The notes under the pieces: model-generated
The model's input: only the letters and a program-made list of their open reading frames with translations
Told to the model about the DNA's origin: nothing
The model's database searches: none
In this document: positions 1 to 10,200 of the stretch, in pieces
How the letters are laid out: each line of letters opens with the position of its first letter
Position numbering within the stretch: position 1 is the first letter of the stretch
NCBI GenBank assembly: GCA_000350305.1
Contig: CP002916.1
Location: 372,001-436,000, forward strand
Length of the DNA stretch: 64,000 nucleotides
Direction of reading: 5' to 3'
Source: Thermoplasmatales archaeon BRNA1
GTDB lineage: Archaea; Thermoplasmatota; Thermoplasmata; Methanomassiliicoccales; Methanomethylophilaceae
Position numbers and translations under genes: made by a program

Positions 1-47
1 ATGCGCGTGCGCCCGCCGTGTAATAATATAAGTATGCGCCAGCGCAC

Positions 48-198
48 ATATTATAAAGGATGAGCGAATCGTCCCTTTTACGTAAACTCGGGACCCGCCA
101 TGCATATCATGGCGAAAACCGAGAGCGCATCCCGTATGGGAAAAAGCGCTTGAGCAGTCCCTTCCTGTCGGAGGGGGTCATTTACGGAGGAATGAAAA
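48..198 (+). promoter_or_regulatory. Promoter and structured leader of the rpsM operon
   Basis: A TATA-like box (ATATTATAAA, 48-57) would start transcription near 80, leaving a leader of about 115 nt. The leader holds two small inverted repeats, GTCCC/GGGAC (71-75 with 90-94) and CCATG/CATGG (98-102 with 108-112), then a strong Shine-Dalgarno GGAGG at 186-190. Autogenous control by a ribosomal protein is possible but is inference only. Confidence 0.55.
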
Positions 199-735
199 AT
201 GGCAGCACCTAAAGCAGCTAACCAGAAAGAGGCTGCCGCCCCCGCCGAGAAGAAATCCGGCAAGAAGAAGGGCGGCGCGTCGGCGAAGACCGAGGACGAG
301 AACTTCAACTACATCGTCCGCATGGCAAACACCGACATCGACGGACAGAAGCACGTTGTTATCGGACTCCAGAGCATCAAGGGAGTCGGAAAGAGGGTCG
401 CACAGATCGTCGCCAAGAAGGCCGGCGTCGACCCCGCAGCCAAGATCGGATCCCTCGCTGACGAGGACGTCAAGAAGCTCGAGGAGGATGTCCTCAACTA
501 CGTCGAGTACGCTCCCGTCTGGGCCATCAACAGGCAGAACGACTACGAGAGCGGAGAGGACATGCACCTGTTCGGACAGGACGTCGACATCATCCAGGGC
601 GACGACATCAACAGGATGCAGATGATCCGCTGCTACCGCGGAATCAGGCACGAGACCCACCACAAGGTAAGGGGTCAGAGGACCAGGTCGAACGGAAGGA
701 AGGGACTCGCCGTCGGAGTCCAGAAGAAGTCCTGA
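199..735 (+). CDS. rpsM: Small ribosomal subunit protein uS13 (archaeal S13)
   Basis: This is the head protein of the 30S subunit that contacts P-site tRNA and 16S rRNA. The conserved core begins near residue 36 (FNYIVRMANTDIDG), followed by the IKGVGKRVA helix region and the basic C-terminal GQRTRSNGRKG that enters the decoding centre. At 178 residues it is longer than usual, because about 37 Ala/Lys-rich residues precede the core. The ATG at 199 has GGAGG at 186-190, so the extension is probably real. It is first in rpsM-rpsD-rpsK-rpoD, the standard archaeal order, and ends 10 bp before rpsD. Confidence 0.96.
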   Translation: MAAPKAANQKEAAAPAEKKSGKKKGGASAKTEDENFNYIVRMANTDIDGQKHVVIGLQSIKGVGKRVAQIVAKKAGVDPAAKIGSLADEDVKKLEEDVLNYVEYAPVWAINRQNDYESGEDMHLFGQDVDIIQGDDINRMQMIRCYRGIRHETHHKVRGQRTRSNGRKGLAVGVQKKS

Positions 736-745
736 GGTGAGATAA

Positions 746-1408
746 ATGGGAGATCCTAAATTTTCGAGGAAGACCTACGACACCCCGTCCCACCCGTGGC
801 AGGGCGAGCGCATCCAGAACGAGAACGTCATCGTCCGCGACTTCGGACTGAAGAACAAGACCGAGGTCTGGAAGGCCGACTCCCTCCTGAGGAACTTCAG
901 GAAGCAGTCCCGTGACCTCCAGGCAAAGCTCAGGACCGGGGACGCACAGGCCAAGATCGAGGCGGACGCCCTCATCGGACGCTGCTCCCGCATGGGAATC
1001 CTCCCCGCCACCGGCGGAGACCTGAACGACATCCTGGTTCTCCAGAGCTCCGATGTCCTCAACAGGCGCCTTCAGACCATCGTCTTCCAGAAGGGCCTCG
1101 CCACCACCATCAGGCAGGCAAGGCAGCTCATCAACCACGGACACATCTTCGTCAACGGACACAAGGTCACCGTTCCCGGATACCTCGTCCTCCGCTCCGA
1201 GGAGCCCACTATCGAGTACAACCCCGCATCCCCCTTCACCGACTCCATGCACCCCATGAGGATGTCCGGAGCCAACGCCGGAGCCAACGCCGAGGCCAAG
1301 AGGGCGGCGCGCGAGCAGGCGGAGGCAGAGGATGCCGCGGCCGCACGCGCAGACGCAGAGGAAGCAGGCATCGGAGCCGAAGACGCCGACGCTGTCAAGG
1401 AGGAGTGA
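746..1408 (+). CDS. rpsD: Small ribosomal subunit protein uS4
   Basis: A primary 16S rRNA binder and 30S assembly initiator. The archaeal N-terminus [18 protein letters not shown] is present. An S4 RNA-binding domain spans about residues 104-165, with the motif [14 protein letters not shown]. The last 45 or so residues form a low-complexity Ala/Glu/Asp tail, a common acidic extension in these archaea. It follows rpsM by 10 bp, with an SD-like GAGGTGAG just upstream, and overlaps the possible GTG of rpsK. It very likely shares the rpsM transcript. Confidence 0.96.
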   Translation: MGDPKFSRKTYDTPSHPWQGERIQNENVIVRDFGLKNKTEVWKADSLLRNFRKQSRDLQAKLRTGDAQAKIEADALIGRCSRMGILPATGGDLNDILVLQSSDVLNRRLQTIVFQKGLATTIRQARQLINHGHIFVNGHKVTVPGYLVLRSEEPTIEYNPASPFTDSMHPMRMSGANAGANAEAKRAAREQAEAEDAAAARADAEEAGIGAEDADAVKEE

Positions 1409-1413
1409 GTAAC

Positions 1414-1800
1414 ATGGCAGGAAAAATGGGAATTGCCAACATCTACGCCAGCTACAACAACATCATGATCACCCTCACCGACATCACCGGAGCGGAGACC
1501 CTCGGAAAGGTCACCGGAGGAATGATCGTCAAGCAGGCCAAGGACGAGTCCTCGCCCTACGCCGCACAGAGGGCCGCCGAGAGGATCGCCGAGATTGCCG
1601 CCGAGAAGGAGATCACCGGGATCCACGTCAGGGTCAGGGCACCCGGAGGAAACAAGTCCACCTCGCCCGGACCCGGAGCCCAGGCGGCTATCCGTGCCCT
1701 CGCACGTGCCGGTCTCAGGATCGGACGCATCGAGGACGTCACTCCCGTTCCGCACGACGGAACCAAGCCGAAGGGCGGACGCAGGGGACGCAGGGTCTGA
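1414..1800 (+). CDS. rpsK: Small ribosomal subunit protein uS11
   Basis: An S11 platform protein of 128 residues. It shows the expected [10 protein letters not shown] start, the ASPYAAQ-like block and the C-terminal [18 protein letters not shown], which is diagnostic for archaeal and eukaryotic S11. I chose ATG 1414 over GTG 1405 because AAGGAGG at 1397-1403 is about 10 nt from the ATG and only 1 nt from the GTG. It is third in the ribosomal operon, and rpoD starts 12 bp downstream. Confidence 0.96.
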   Translation: MAGKMGIANIYASYNNIMITLTDITGAETLGKVTGGMIVKQAKDESSPYAAQRAAERIAEIAAEKEITGIHVRVRAPGGNKSTSPGPGAQAAIRALARAGLRIGRIEDVTPVPHDGTKPKGGRRGRRV

Positions 1801-1812
1801 GGAGGCCTCGCA

Positions 1813-2676
1813 ATGCAGATCGAAACCGTCGAAATGGGCGACTGCAAGGCAAAGCTTATCCTCAGGGACTGCACGCCTGCACTGGCCAACGCCCTCAGGC
1901 GCACCATGCTGCAGGACATCCCCAAGATGGCCATCGACAAGGTCGAGTTCCACCTCGGAGAGGTCATGAGTCAGGAGACCGATGAGGCCTCCGAGAGCAT
2001 CACCCCCCTGTTCGACGAGGTCATCGCCCACAGGATCGGGCTGGTCCCCATCCCGACCGACTACGAGTCGTTCACCTTCCAGGACCAGTGCGAGTGCGGC
2101 GGTGTGGGATGCCCCCACTGCAGCATCATGTACTCCCTGAACAAGACCGGCCCCGCCACCGTCCTCTCCGAGGACCTCCAGCCCCTGGGGGACAAGAGCC
2201 TGGCCGTCAAGGACGGGAACATCCCGATCGTCGAGCTGACCAAGGGACAGGCCATCATCGTGTACGGCACCGCCGTCATGGGCACCGCAAGGAAGCATGT
2301 CAAGTGGCAGGCCGCGTTCGGTGTCGGATACTCCTACATGCCGGTCATCACGGTCAAGGAGGACAAAGCAGCCGACCCCGAGGTCATCAAGGCAGCGCTC
2401 GAGAACTACCCCGGACTCTTCGAGGAGAAGAACGGCAAGCTCGTTGTCGCCGACATCTGGAAGGCCCCCGATTTCGGAAAGGGAATCGGTGCCGACCTCC
2501 CGGACACCCCCGATGTCCTGAAGGACTTCGCCACCGTTGACTGGGACGACTCCGAGTTCCTGTTCAAGTACGAGACCGACGGGTCCCTCACCGCGCAGCA
2601 GGTCCTCGACAAGGCAATCGAGATCGTCAAGGCCGAGGCCGCGGACGTCTCCGCCCAGATCGACGCCCTCGCCTGA
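1813..2676 (+). CDS. rpoD: DNA-directed RNA polymerase subunit D (Rpo3)
   Basis: The alpha/Rpb3-like assembly subunit of archaeal RNA polymerase, which pairs with subunit L. The dimerisation domain opens with the block TPALANALRRTML. Cysteines C93, C95, C100 and C103 lie in the inserted domain 3 and form a metal/Fe-S-type cluster site of the kind seen in several archaeal D subunits. The length of 287 residues is normal. It closes the ribosomal operon and is followed by the hairpin at 2694-2713. Confidence 0.95.
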   Translation: MQIETVEMGDCKAKLILRDCTPALANALRRTMLQDIPKMAIDKVEFHLGEVMSQETDEASESITPLFDEVIAHRIGLVPIPTDYESFTFQDQCECGGVGCPHCSIMYSLNKTGPATVLSEDLQPLGDKSLAVKDGNIPIVELTKGQAIIVYGTAVMGTARKHVKWQAAFGVGYSYMPVITVKEDKAADPEVIKAALENYPGLFEEKNGKLVVADIWKAPDFGKGIGADLPDTPDVLKDFATVDWDDSEFLFKYETDGSLTAQQVLDKAIEIVKAEAADVSAQIDALA

Positions 2677-2693
2677 ACGGATACAAATCACTT

Positions 2694-2713
2694 TCCCGGG
2701 AGAGATCCCGGGA
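2694..2713. terminator. Hairpin terminator between convergent rpoD and polC
   Basis: TCCCGGG (2694-2700) pairs with CCCGGGA (2707-2713) around a 6-nt loop, and T-rich sequence follows on the + side. It lies between convergent stops and may serve both directions. A copy of the dispersed TCTGGCAC word follows at 2750. Confidence 0.6.
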
Positions 2714-2749
2714 CACCTTTCTTCTCAGGATTCAACAGAAAACAGAGTG

Positions 2750-2757
2750 TCTGGCAC
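2750..2757 (+). repeat. Dispersed TCTGGCAC word, intergenic copy
   Basis: Exact octamer in the 88-bp convergent gap between rpoD and polC, downstream of the shared terminator hairpin. Confidence 0.5.
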
Positions 2758-2764
2758 GTTTGCG

Positions 2765-5700
2765 TTAGTAGAAGTCCGAGAGCTTGCACTTCTTGATCTT
2801 GTCGTTGTTGAAGAGCGAGTTCATGGAGGTCTCGATGATCTCGATCCTCTCCTTGGTGTAGTAGCCGAGGTCGTACTTCTCGCAGACGTTCTTGGAGACC
2901 TCTAGGTACTTCCTGACGGATGCCTCGTGGACGGTGAGGTTGAGGCTGTGGCCGCACTTTGTGCAGACCCCCTTCAGGGGGACGCGCCTGTACTTCTCGC
3001 CGCACTTGGTGCACCTGACGGTCTGGGTGGCGAACGACCTGAGGTTCCCGATCATGTCGGGCATGAAGTGCTTGTTGATGACCAGCTTCGCCACGTCCTG
3101 GGCGTCCACGGCGCGGCACTTCATCCCCAGCTCCAGCTGGGCGGTCATCTTGTCTGTCATGGAGCCCAGGGTGGTGTAGGCGGACTCCTTCGGGCCCTCG
3201 GAGATGTCGCGGGTGTCGTGGGTGAATCCCAGTCCCTCGTACTGCCTCGGGGTGCCTATCCTTCCTCCCACGAGGTCCATGATCTTGTCGATGTTCTTGG
3301 GGTCCTGCATGTCCATGGCAGCCTCGTAGAACTCCTTGGGGTAGTGCCTTAGGCAGTCTACGTTGTGGGCCTCCTTGTCGATCTCGTTGGGGTCGAGCCT
3401 GGTGGTCAGGACGAGGGGACAGTCCATGAGTCCCCCTCTCTGGCTGGGCAGGAAGGTCCTGGAGAAGTTCAGGAGACCGTCGAGCGCGAGGATGATGCAG
3501 TCCTCGTCGCCGTCGCAGTTCCTCCTCTTGGAGGCGTGATAGAACGGGTGGCCGTAGCAGCCCCTGACGTTGGAGTAGCCGATGATCCTGCAGAGGATGC
3601 ATCCGGAGGTGTGGGGGGCGAGCCCGAAGGCTATGGAGCCGATAAGGTCCTCGCGGATCTTGGCGTTGTAGAAGCGGGGAAGGCCGTAGATCCTCTGGAG
3701 CTCGTCATCCACGAATCCCGCGACGCGGACCATGTAGTCGCCGCAGTCCCTGGAGGGGATGATGTCCTGACATTTCAGCTCCACGATCTGGTCGGGGTCG
3801 GTGAGATCCTTCCCGTCCCAGTCGTGGGTGTACCCGAGGGATTTGGCCTTCTCGACGGAGAGGCCGATCTCCCTGCACTTGAAGTGGGTGAGGGGGATGT
3901 CGGTCATGTCGTACCTGACCGTCCCGTCCCTGAAGATGGAGATGTCGTGGTTGCGCCTTAGGATGCCCTTCTCGAGCATCTCGGGGGTCTTGGTCCTGGA
4001 CTTGAGTTTGTCCATGCACTTGAGCGTCTCCTTCGTGGGAGGCTCGTGGAGGATGGCCATCGCCTCGTTGTACTCCTTCTCGATGTCCACGTCGATGGGG
4101 CTGACCCCTCCCTCGGTCTTGCCGAAGGGGGCGGTGTGCTCCCCGCAGTCGTGACAGTACACCAGGGGAGTGATCTTGCCGCACATGGGGCACTTCCTAG
4201 CACTCATCTCGGGCTTGAGGATGTGGTTCCTGCCCTGGTTGAGCATGGTGGGCTCCTCCCCGAGGGCCTTGATGGCGGAGACGGTGTCCCTGACGGTGTG
4301 CGTGGCGTCGTTGAGCGGGAACAGCGACTGGACCATCGGCGCCCCGGCCCTCTCCTTCGCCTTCTCGGGCCTTCCCATACGGGTCCCGACGCGGGTCATG
4401 GAGCGGGCGCGGACGGTGAATCCCGCCGCGGCGCTCACCGCATCGAGGGACTCCTCGCCAGTGAGCTCGGTCCTCTTGGACATAGCGCCGCCGTCCCATG
4501 AGAGGCCGAGGCAGTCGAGCATGGGCAGGGAGTACTTCGTGTCGATGATGACGCTGCCGCCCCTGCAGACGTGGAGCGCGAGCAGGTCCTCAAGGATGGC
4601 CTTGATCTCCGGATCGCGGGGCATACAGAGGTTGCCCTCGGATATGTGCCCCTTCTCCAGGATGAAGTCGCGGAGCTGTACCAGACGGGGGAGTTTCACG
4701 TCCGACCAGTTGAGATTGAACTTGGGATGGAGGGGGACGCCGAGACTCTTGCACATGGCGACGGCCTCCTCGTAGATGGGGTCCCTCCAGTTGTCGGGGA
4801 GGGTCCCGCCGTTGGCCGCCTTGATCTCCTCCTCGTGCCACTCCGTGCAGTATCCGCAGGGGACGAGGACGTGGTTGTTCTCGCAGAACTCCCCGAAGGG
4901 GACGAGGATCTCCCCGTTGTCGACGACCTCCGCCACCTGTTCCTTGACGGCCAGGTAGTCCTCTTTCCTGTCGCAGTAAACCAGGTCTCCGTTCTTCAGC
5001 AGGACGGTGGGTCCCTCGATGGTGTCCACCGGGGTGACGACGCAGGCCTTCCCGGGCCTCTCGATCTTGAGCTGGGTCCCCAGCGCCATGAATTCGTCCA
5101 TGGCGTACATGCTTGCGGGGTTGTAGGCGAGGGACGCGAGACCGGAGGTCCTGGCCCTCCCGTAGCGGAGACGGAACCCTCCCATGCGGCAGGGGTGGCC
5201 GAAGATGGGCCTTCCCGCGACCATGTCCTTGAGGTACTTGGTGGCGGGCTCGACGACCTTCTTCTTTCCCTTGTCGTCGGTGTCGACGGCCTTGTGGAGG
5301 TCCATGTACTTGTCGATGAAGTCCCATCCCTTGATGCCCAGTTTCTTGACGTGCTTCTGGATCTTGGATGCCTTGAGGCACATCCCCTCGGCGATGACGA
5401 GACATGCCCCTCCCCTGACCCTGTTTGTGTCGATCCTGGGGAGGTCCCTGAATCCGGAGATCTCGACCTGCTCGGTGCCCTCTCCGTCAACCATGACGGG
5501 ACACTCGGAGACGATGGTCCTGATCTCCTCGGAAGAAGGTGTGAACTGAAGGTGCTGGCACTGTTTGTACAGGGGGATCTCCTCGTCGAACCTGGCGATC
5601 TCCCCCTCGGTGGGTTTGTACGCTCCGATGCCCATCGCCTGACGGACGACGTCGCAGATGAGGACGGAGATGGCCTGTCCGGTTCCTCCGGATGCCCTGA

Positions 5701-6151
5701 TGGGTCCCGCGAAGACCAGGTCGGCGAAGTTGGTCCCGTCGTCGTTCTGCCTGATGCGGGTGCACGCGATCCCCTCCAGGGGGGCCACGAGGATGCCCTC
5801 GGTCACGATGGCGAGCCCGATCCTCACCGCCCTGTCGAGGGCCTTCTCCATGCTCTCGGCGGGTTTCTTGGCGTATTCCTCGGCGGCCTTGATGGCGACG
5901 ACCTCGCGGTTCCCGTACTCCTTGGTGAGTCTGCGGATGATCTCCGCCAGGCCCTTGACGTCGTATTCCTCGAGAAGCTTCTCCACACGTGAGGCGAGGT
6001 CTTCCGCGCGGGGGATCTCGACCTCCAGGGTGGGGTCCTTTCCCTCTTTCCTCGCCTTCGCCGCGATCTGATAGAGCCTGTCGGTATCCTCGTTCAATGA
6101 CTCGAAGTACCTGGTCATCTCCTCGCTGACCGCGACGTCCGGCATGTTCAC
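2765..6151 (-). CDS. polC: DNA polymerase D (family D) large catalytic subunit DP2
   Basis: The 1128-residue catalytic subunit of the archaeal replicative polymerase PolD, which partners with the exonuclease subunit DP1 (not in the window). The catalytic acidic motif NCDGDEDC lies near residues 878-884. Zinc-binding clusters include CPMCGK/CHDCGE near residue 650 and CTKCGEKYRR/CTKCGH near the C-terminus. There is no intein at the DGDED site, where many archaeal homologues carry one. The frame opens at GTG 6151, overlapping the upstream GTPase stop (GTGA); ATG 6145 is an alternative start. It ends in TAA, a minority stop here. Confidence 0.95.
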   Translation of the reverse strand: MNMPDVAVSEEMTRYFESLNEDTDRLYQIAAKARKEGKDPTLEVEIPRAEDLASRVEKLLEEYDVKGLAEIIRRLTKEYGNREVVAIKAAEEYAKKPAESMEKALDRAVRIGLAIVTEGILVAPLEGIACTRIRQNDDGTNFADLVFAGPIRASGGTGQAISVLICDVVRQAMGIGAYKPTEGEIARFDEEIPLYKQCQHLQFTPSSEEIRTIVSECPVMVDGEGTEQVEISGFRDLPRIDTNRVRGGACLVIAEGMCLKASKIQKHVKKLGIKGWDFIDKYMDLHKAVDTDDKGKKKVVEPATKYLKDMVAGRPIFGHPCRMGGFRLRYGRARTSGLASLAYNPASMYAMDEFMALGTQLKIERPGKACVVTPVDTIEGPTVLLKNGDLVYCDRKEDYLAVKEQVAEVVDNGEILVPFGEFCENNHVLVPCGYCTEWHEEEIKAANGGTLPDNWRDPIYEEAVAMCKSLGVPLHPKFNLNWSDVKLPRLVQLRDFILEKGHISEGNLCMPRDPEIKAILEDLLALHVCRGGSVIIDTKYSLPMLDCLGLSWDGGAMSKRTELTGEESLDAVSAAAGFTVRARSMTRVGTRMGRPEKAKERAGAPMVQSLFPLNDATHTVRDTVSAIKALGEEPTMLNQGRNHILKPEMSARKCPMCGKITPLVYCHDCGEHTAPFGKTEGGVSPIDVDIEKEYNEAMAILHEPPTKETLKCMDKLKSRTKTPEMLEKGILRRNHDISIFRDGTVRYDMTDIPLTHFKCREIGLSVEKAKSLGYTHDWDGKDLTDPDQIVELKCQDIIPSRDCGDYMVRVAGFVDDELQRIYGLPRFYNAKIREDLIGSIAFGLAPHTSGCILCRIIGYSNVRGCYGHPFYHASKRRNCDGDEDCIILALDGLLNFSRTFLPSQRGGLMDCPLVLTTRLDPNEIDKEAHNVDCLRHYPKEFYEAAMDMQDPKNIDKIMDLVGGRIGTPRQYEGLGFTHDTRDISEGPKESAYTTLGSMTDKMTAQLELGMKCRAVDAQDVAKLVINKHFMPDMIGNLRSFATQTVRCTKCGEKYRRVPLKGVCTKCGHSLNLTVHEASVRKYLEVSKNVCEKYDLGYYTKERIEIIETSMNSLFNNDKIKKCKLSDFY

Positions 6152-7155
6152 TCGACCTCTTCGAGCGGTGTCTGGAGCGCCTTCTGCCTGAAGATCTCGC
6201 GGAGCATCTTCACGAGCTCCTCCTTGAGCTCGGCCATGCCCTCCCCGGACACGGATGATATTCTCCTAGTCTCTCCCTCGGTGCGCATGACGTCGCACTT
6301 GCTCTCGACGACCAAGATGGGGACGTCCTCGAAGTTGGAGCGGATGTTCTCCAGCAGACGGGTCTGCTTCCCCATGTCGTACCCGCAGGTCTCGGAGGGG
6401 TCGAGGATGAACACCATGACGTCGGTGAGATAACGCAGGGCGAGGACCGCCTGCTTCTCGATGTCGTTCCTGTCCTCGAAGTCCCTGTCCAGGAGTCCGG
6501 GGGTGTCCACGATCTGGAATTTCCTCCAGTCGTCGGCGATGTGCCCGATGGTGATCCCCTTGGTGGTGAACGGGTAGGGGGCGACCTCCGGGGCAGCCGA
6601 GCTGATGTATGTCACCAGGCTGCTCTTCCCAACGTTGGGGAACCCTGCGATGACCGCGGTGGGCACCTTGGGGTCGATGGAGGGGAGCTCCCTGAACTTG
6701 TTCTTCGCGTCCTGCAGGAAGAGCAGGTCCTTGGAGATCTGGTTAAGATACGATCCCAGTCTTCCGTAGAAGCTCTTCCTGACGGCGTCTATCCTTGCAG
6801 GGTCCTTGTATCTGCGGACCTCGCGGAGCGCCCCGTTGCGGAGGCGTTCCACCTGTCCTGCGGCCCAGTTGAGGGCGCCGAGGGACTTCTTGTACTGGTC
6901 AATCCCGATGACTAGGTCCACGAGCTGGGGGAAGAAATCGTCGTTCTTCTCCATTCTCGGGAACTTCTGGATGTAGCCGACGAGAGTCGTCTCGACTATG
7001 TCGCCCGAAGCCGTGATGCGGGCCAGTGTCGTCTTCTTCTTGGTATCGAGAGCGTCCGACCCGGTTTTGCTGATCTTATTGGCCCTGCGGAATGCTTTGT
7101 CCATCAGCTCCTCGGCTGACAGGACTGTCGGTATCTGCGTGTTCATTCCGGCCAT
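6148..7155 (-). CDS. NOG1-type GTPase (Obg family), 60S/50S ribosome biogenesis
   Basis: An archaeal homologue of NOG1, a GTPase acting in large-subunit assembly. The N-terminal helical block IPTVLSAEELMDKAFRRA is typical of the family. The G1 loop is GFPNVGKSSL, followed by G2/G3 (TTKGITIGH, DTPGLLDR) and G4-like (ESKCD) motifs. I chose ATG 7155 because an SD-like AGGTGG lies 13 nt upstream; GTG 7176 and ATG 7146 are also possible. The stop overlaps the polC start, so the two are translationally coupled. Confidence 0.9.
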   Translation of the reverse strand: MAGMNTQIPTVLSAEELMDKAFRRANKISKTGSDALDTKKKTTLARITASGDIVETTLVGYIQKFPRMEKNDDFFPQLVDLVIGIDQYKKSLGALNWAAGQVERLRNGALREVRRYKDPARIDAVRKSFYGRLGSYLNQISKDLLFLQDAKNKFRELPSIDPKVPTAVIAGFPNVGKSSLVTYISSAAPEVAPYPFTTKGITIGHIADDWRKFQIVDTPGLLDRDFEDRNDIEKQAVLALRYLTDVMVFILDPSETCGYDMGKQTRLLENIRSNFEDVPILVVESKCDVMRTEGETRRISSVSGEGMAELKEELVKMLREIFRQKALQTPLEEVE

Positions 7156-7251
7156 GATATTCCCAATCCAGTCCACCTAGTTAAACCGTGCGCTGATATT
7201 ACGCGCGACAGTAACGCGCTGTGTGCGGTACAGAAATCCGATTCCCGATCA

Positions 7252-7259
7252 TCTGGCAC
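7252..7259 (+). repeat. Dispersed TCTGGCAC word, intergenic copy
   Basis: Exact octamer a few bases past the 3' end of the giant exported-protein gene, in a 109-bp tandem gap. Confidence 0.5.
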
Positions 7260-7264
7260 AGTCC

Positions 7265-10200
7265 TCATTGCGAGGGGCGGAAGGACATCTTCAGCACCCA
7301 AACGTCGAGAGACTTCGACGGGTCGTCCATGACGTAAGCCGAGCACATCGCCGGGGACATCCCCCTGCAGACTATGCCTATGCGGACCTCGGGGGTGCCC
7401 CTCTCCGAACCAAGCAGATGGCGGATGGAGGAGAGGTTGCATTCCACGTCGATACCGACTTCGACGAGGGAGCCCGAGGCTTTCTTGAATACCGAGGGGG
7501 CGGTCAGCTCGCCGTAGACGGTGACGCCGAGGAAGACGTCGTCGGTGGCAGCGATGTTAAGTTCGATGCCGTACGGGTCCTGGATGTTCAGGAGCATGCT
7601 CTCGGCCCTCCCCACCAGATACTTCAGCACGTCGCTGGCGAGGTCCTTGCCCGCGGTGAGGTAGATCCTGAACCCCCCGTGCGCGGACGACGACATGTCC
7701 GTGATCTCCACCTGGAGGTAGAGGGTGGCCTCGATCAGGCAGCTGGAGATCTGGTCGATGCCCTCGTCTATGGAGTACTGGAAGGTCAGGCGTATGAGCT
7801 TCGACAGGGACTCGGTATCCTTCACTTTCCCCACGTCGTGCAGCGCCTTCTTCGCAGATTCCGCGACGATGTCCTTGACGACGTCCATGAGGATGCCGTT
7901 CTTTTCGAGGATGTCCACGGTGTTCGGGGCACCCATCGTACCGTCGGCGGATTTCCAGGAGGTCCCTCCGTCGATGAACCTCTGGCATGTCCTGCCGTCG
8001 TTGCGACCGTCGGTCATGGTGTCCGTGGTGTCGCGGACGGCACCCTCGGCATCCTTCAGCTGCAGGCGTTCCTTGGAGTTCTTGAGGAAGATCCCGGAGA
8101 ATTCCACCACGGTACGTTCGCCGGGTGCCAGGGATACCGCGTCGAGGACCTTCTTCCCGCCGGAGGAGTTGGTGAGCGTCCATCCCTCCAGGTTCACCGG
8201 GGAACCGGAGAGGTTGATGATCTCCGCCCATTCGTTGTCCCTGTCATCCCCCTCGGGATTGGGTTCGAACTCGTTGATGAGCACCCCGGACTTGATCGGG
8301 GCGTCGTACTTCACCTGGATCCCGGCATCGAGGGAGACCTTGGTTCCCGGGATGACGAACGGGATGTTGTTCAGGGCCGTCCCCAGGGCGGGGACGTCCT
8401 GCAGGCTGAACTCGAGATTCCTGTATTCCACGTACGTCGGGAAGGCTATCGTGAAATCGATCCCGCGAATAGTGCCAGACAGCGAAACGTACGTCTTGCT
8501 GTTCCTCAGGAACGGGTCGATGACCCCGCTGAGCGTCCAGGTCTCGGAGGATGCCGTGAACTTCACGATGAGTATGGGGTCGCCGTTGGATTTCAGCTTC
8601 AGGTCCGCGGTGCACAGGATGTCCACACCGCTCATGCTGCCCTTCAGCGATATGAGGCAGATGTGTTTGGTTGAGCCCAGCAGGGTGGCTAGGTAGAACG
8701 TGAACTTCAGGTCGAATCCCATGTAGCTGATGCCGACGGTCTGAGTCTTGGCGCCCACGTCCACTATCGCCGACATCCCCTCGGCCAGATTCACCGTTAT
8801 GCTGCAGAAGCTCTCGGTCAGCATGGACTTCATGCGTTCGGCGACCTTCTGGATCGGGAGGATGACCTTCTCGTAGATCTCCCTGGCCTTCTCGGTCATG
8901 TAATCCTCCAGATACGACATCACCACGGCGACCCTGGACATGGCCGCCGACGAGATCCCAATGAGTTCGCGGAGGTCGTCCACGAAAGGTGCCAGATGAT
9001 TCAGGAGTGCGAGCTTCGCATCCTCCAGGACATCCGTGCTCACGCCGTACTCCACGCCCGCGAGGGGATAGCCGGAGACCACGGGAACCTCGAGGTACAG
9101 ATGCACGGGGAGGGCCACCCGGTAGTAGGAGTCCGCCATGCCGAAAACCTCAGACATGCTTCCTCTGCCGGTCACCATCAGGGAGAGTTCGTCGTGGGCC
9201 TCCACGGGGATCACCGTGCAGAACGATGCCCCGGTGGAATCGTTGAAGCCGGTCTCGTGTGCGCTCTTGGGGCTTGGGGAGCGCACCATCCCCGTCACGG
9301 CGCTGCGGAGGTTTCCGTCCAGGGACTCGCTGACGGAGGTATCCCCGGAGGCGAATACGAAGGCGGTATCGATGGGGATCTCCATGAGGCCGTCGGCACC
9401 GCTGGAGGCCATGTTCAGCGAGAACTCCCTGCAGACCTTGGAGATCTCGGGGGAGACGTCGAGCAGGACATCCGCCGTGAGCATCCCTCCCCTGAGGATC
9501 CCGATGCACCCCTTCTCGATGATCGAGCTGTTGCTGGTCTCCACCTCGGACAGGACGCTCAGCTGGGAGAGCAGGAGGTCCGCATATGCGCGGTACTCGT
9601 TGTAGATGTGGGCGTTCTCGCCCCTGAACAGGTTGTCCCCGACGCTGTCCGCGACCCTTGCGGCCAGGGCCGCATCGCCGGTCTCTGCGAGGACGTCCTG
9701 CGCCACCCTGTTGCCGAATCCGAAGCCGACGGTGTTGATGATGAACGTGGAGATGCTGTACGAGAAGATCCTGTCCCTGTTCGAGTAGATCGCATCGTAG
9801 ATCGCGGAGTAGAACTGGTCCGGATAGGAGCCGGAATCCACCCTCGATGTCAGACAGTTCCAGAACTCCGTTTCCGCACCGTTCATGGCCTCCATAGCGG
9901 CCGCGCCGAGGGCGGCGGAGAAGTCTCCCGAAGATGTGTCGATCGTCACCGTAGGGAGGCGGTGGGATTCCGCGACATCCGCGACCGCCGCGTTGACCAT
10001 CGAGGTCAGCCACTGTCTGATGAAGTTGGTGTCATCGCGGTAGGTGTCCACGAACGTGGATACCGCCTGCGAGTGCATCAGGTCCACCGGCGGATAGTGG
10101 ATCGTGTAGACCCTGTGGAATCCCTCAACATCCACCACGTACTCGAAGGTCTCTCCCGAGCGGAGGTTCAGGTCCTCTTCGCCGGAGAGCATCTTCTCGA

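Noticed and set aside
3490-3530. Intein at the PolD DGDED site
   Set aside because: The catalytic motif is contiguous and the protein is normal length.
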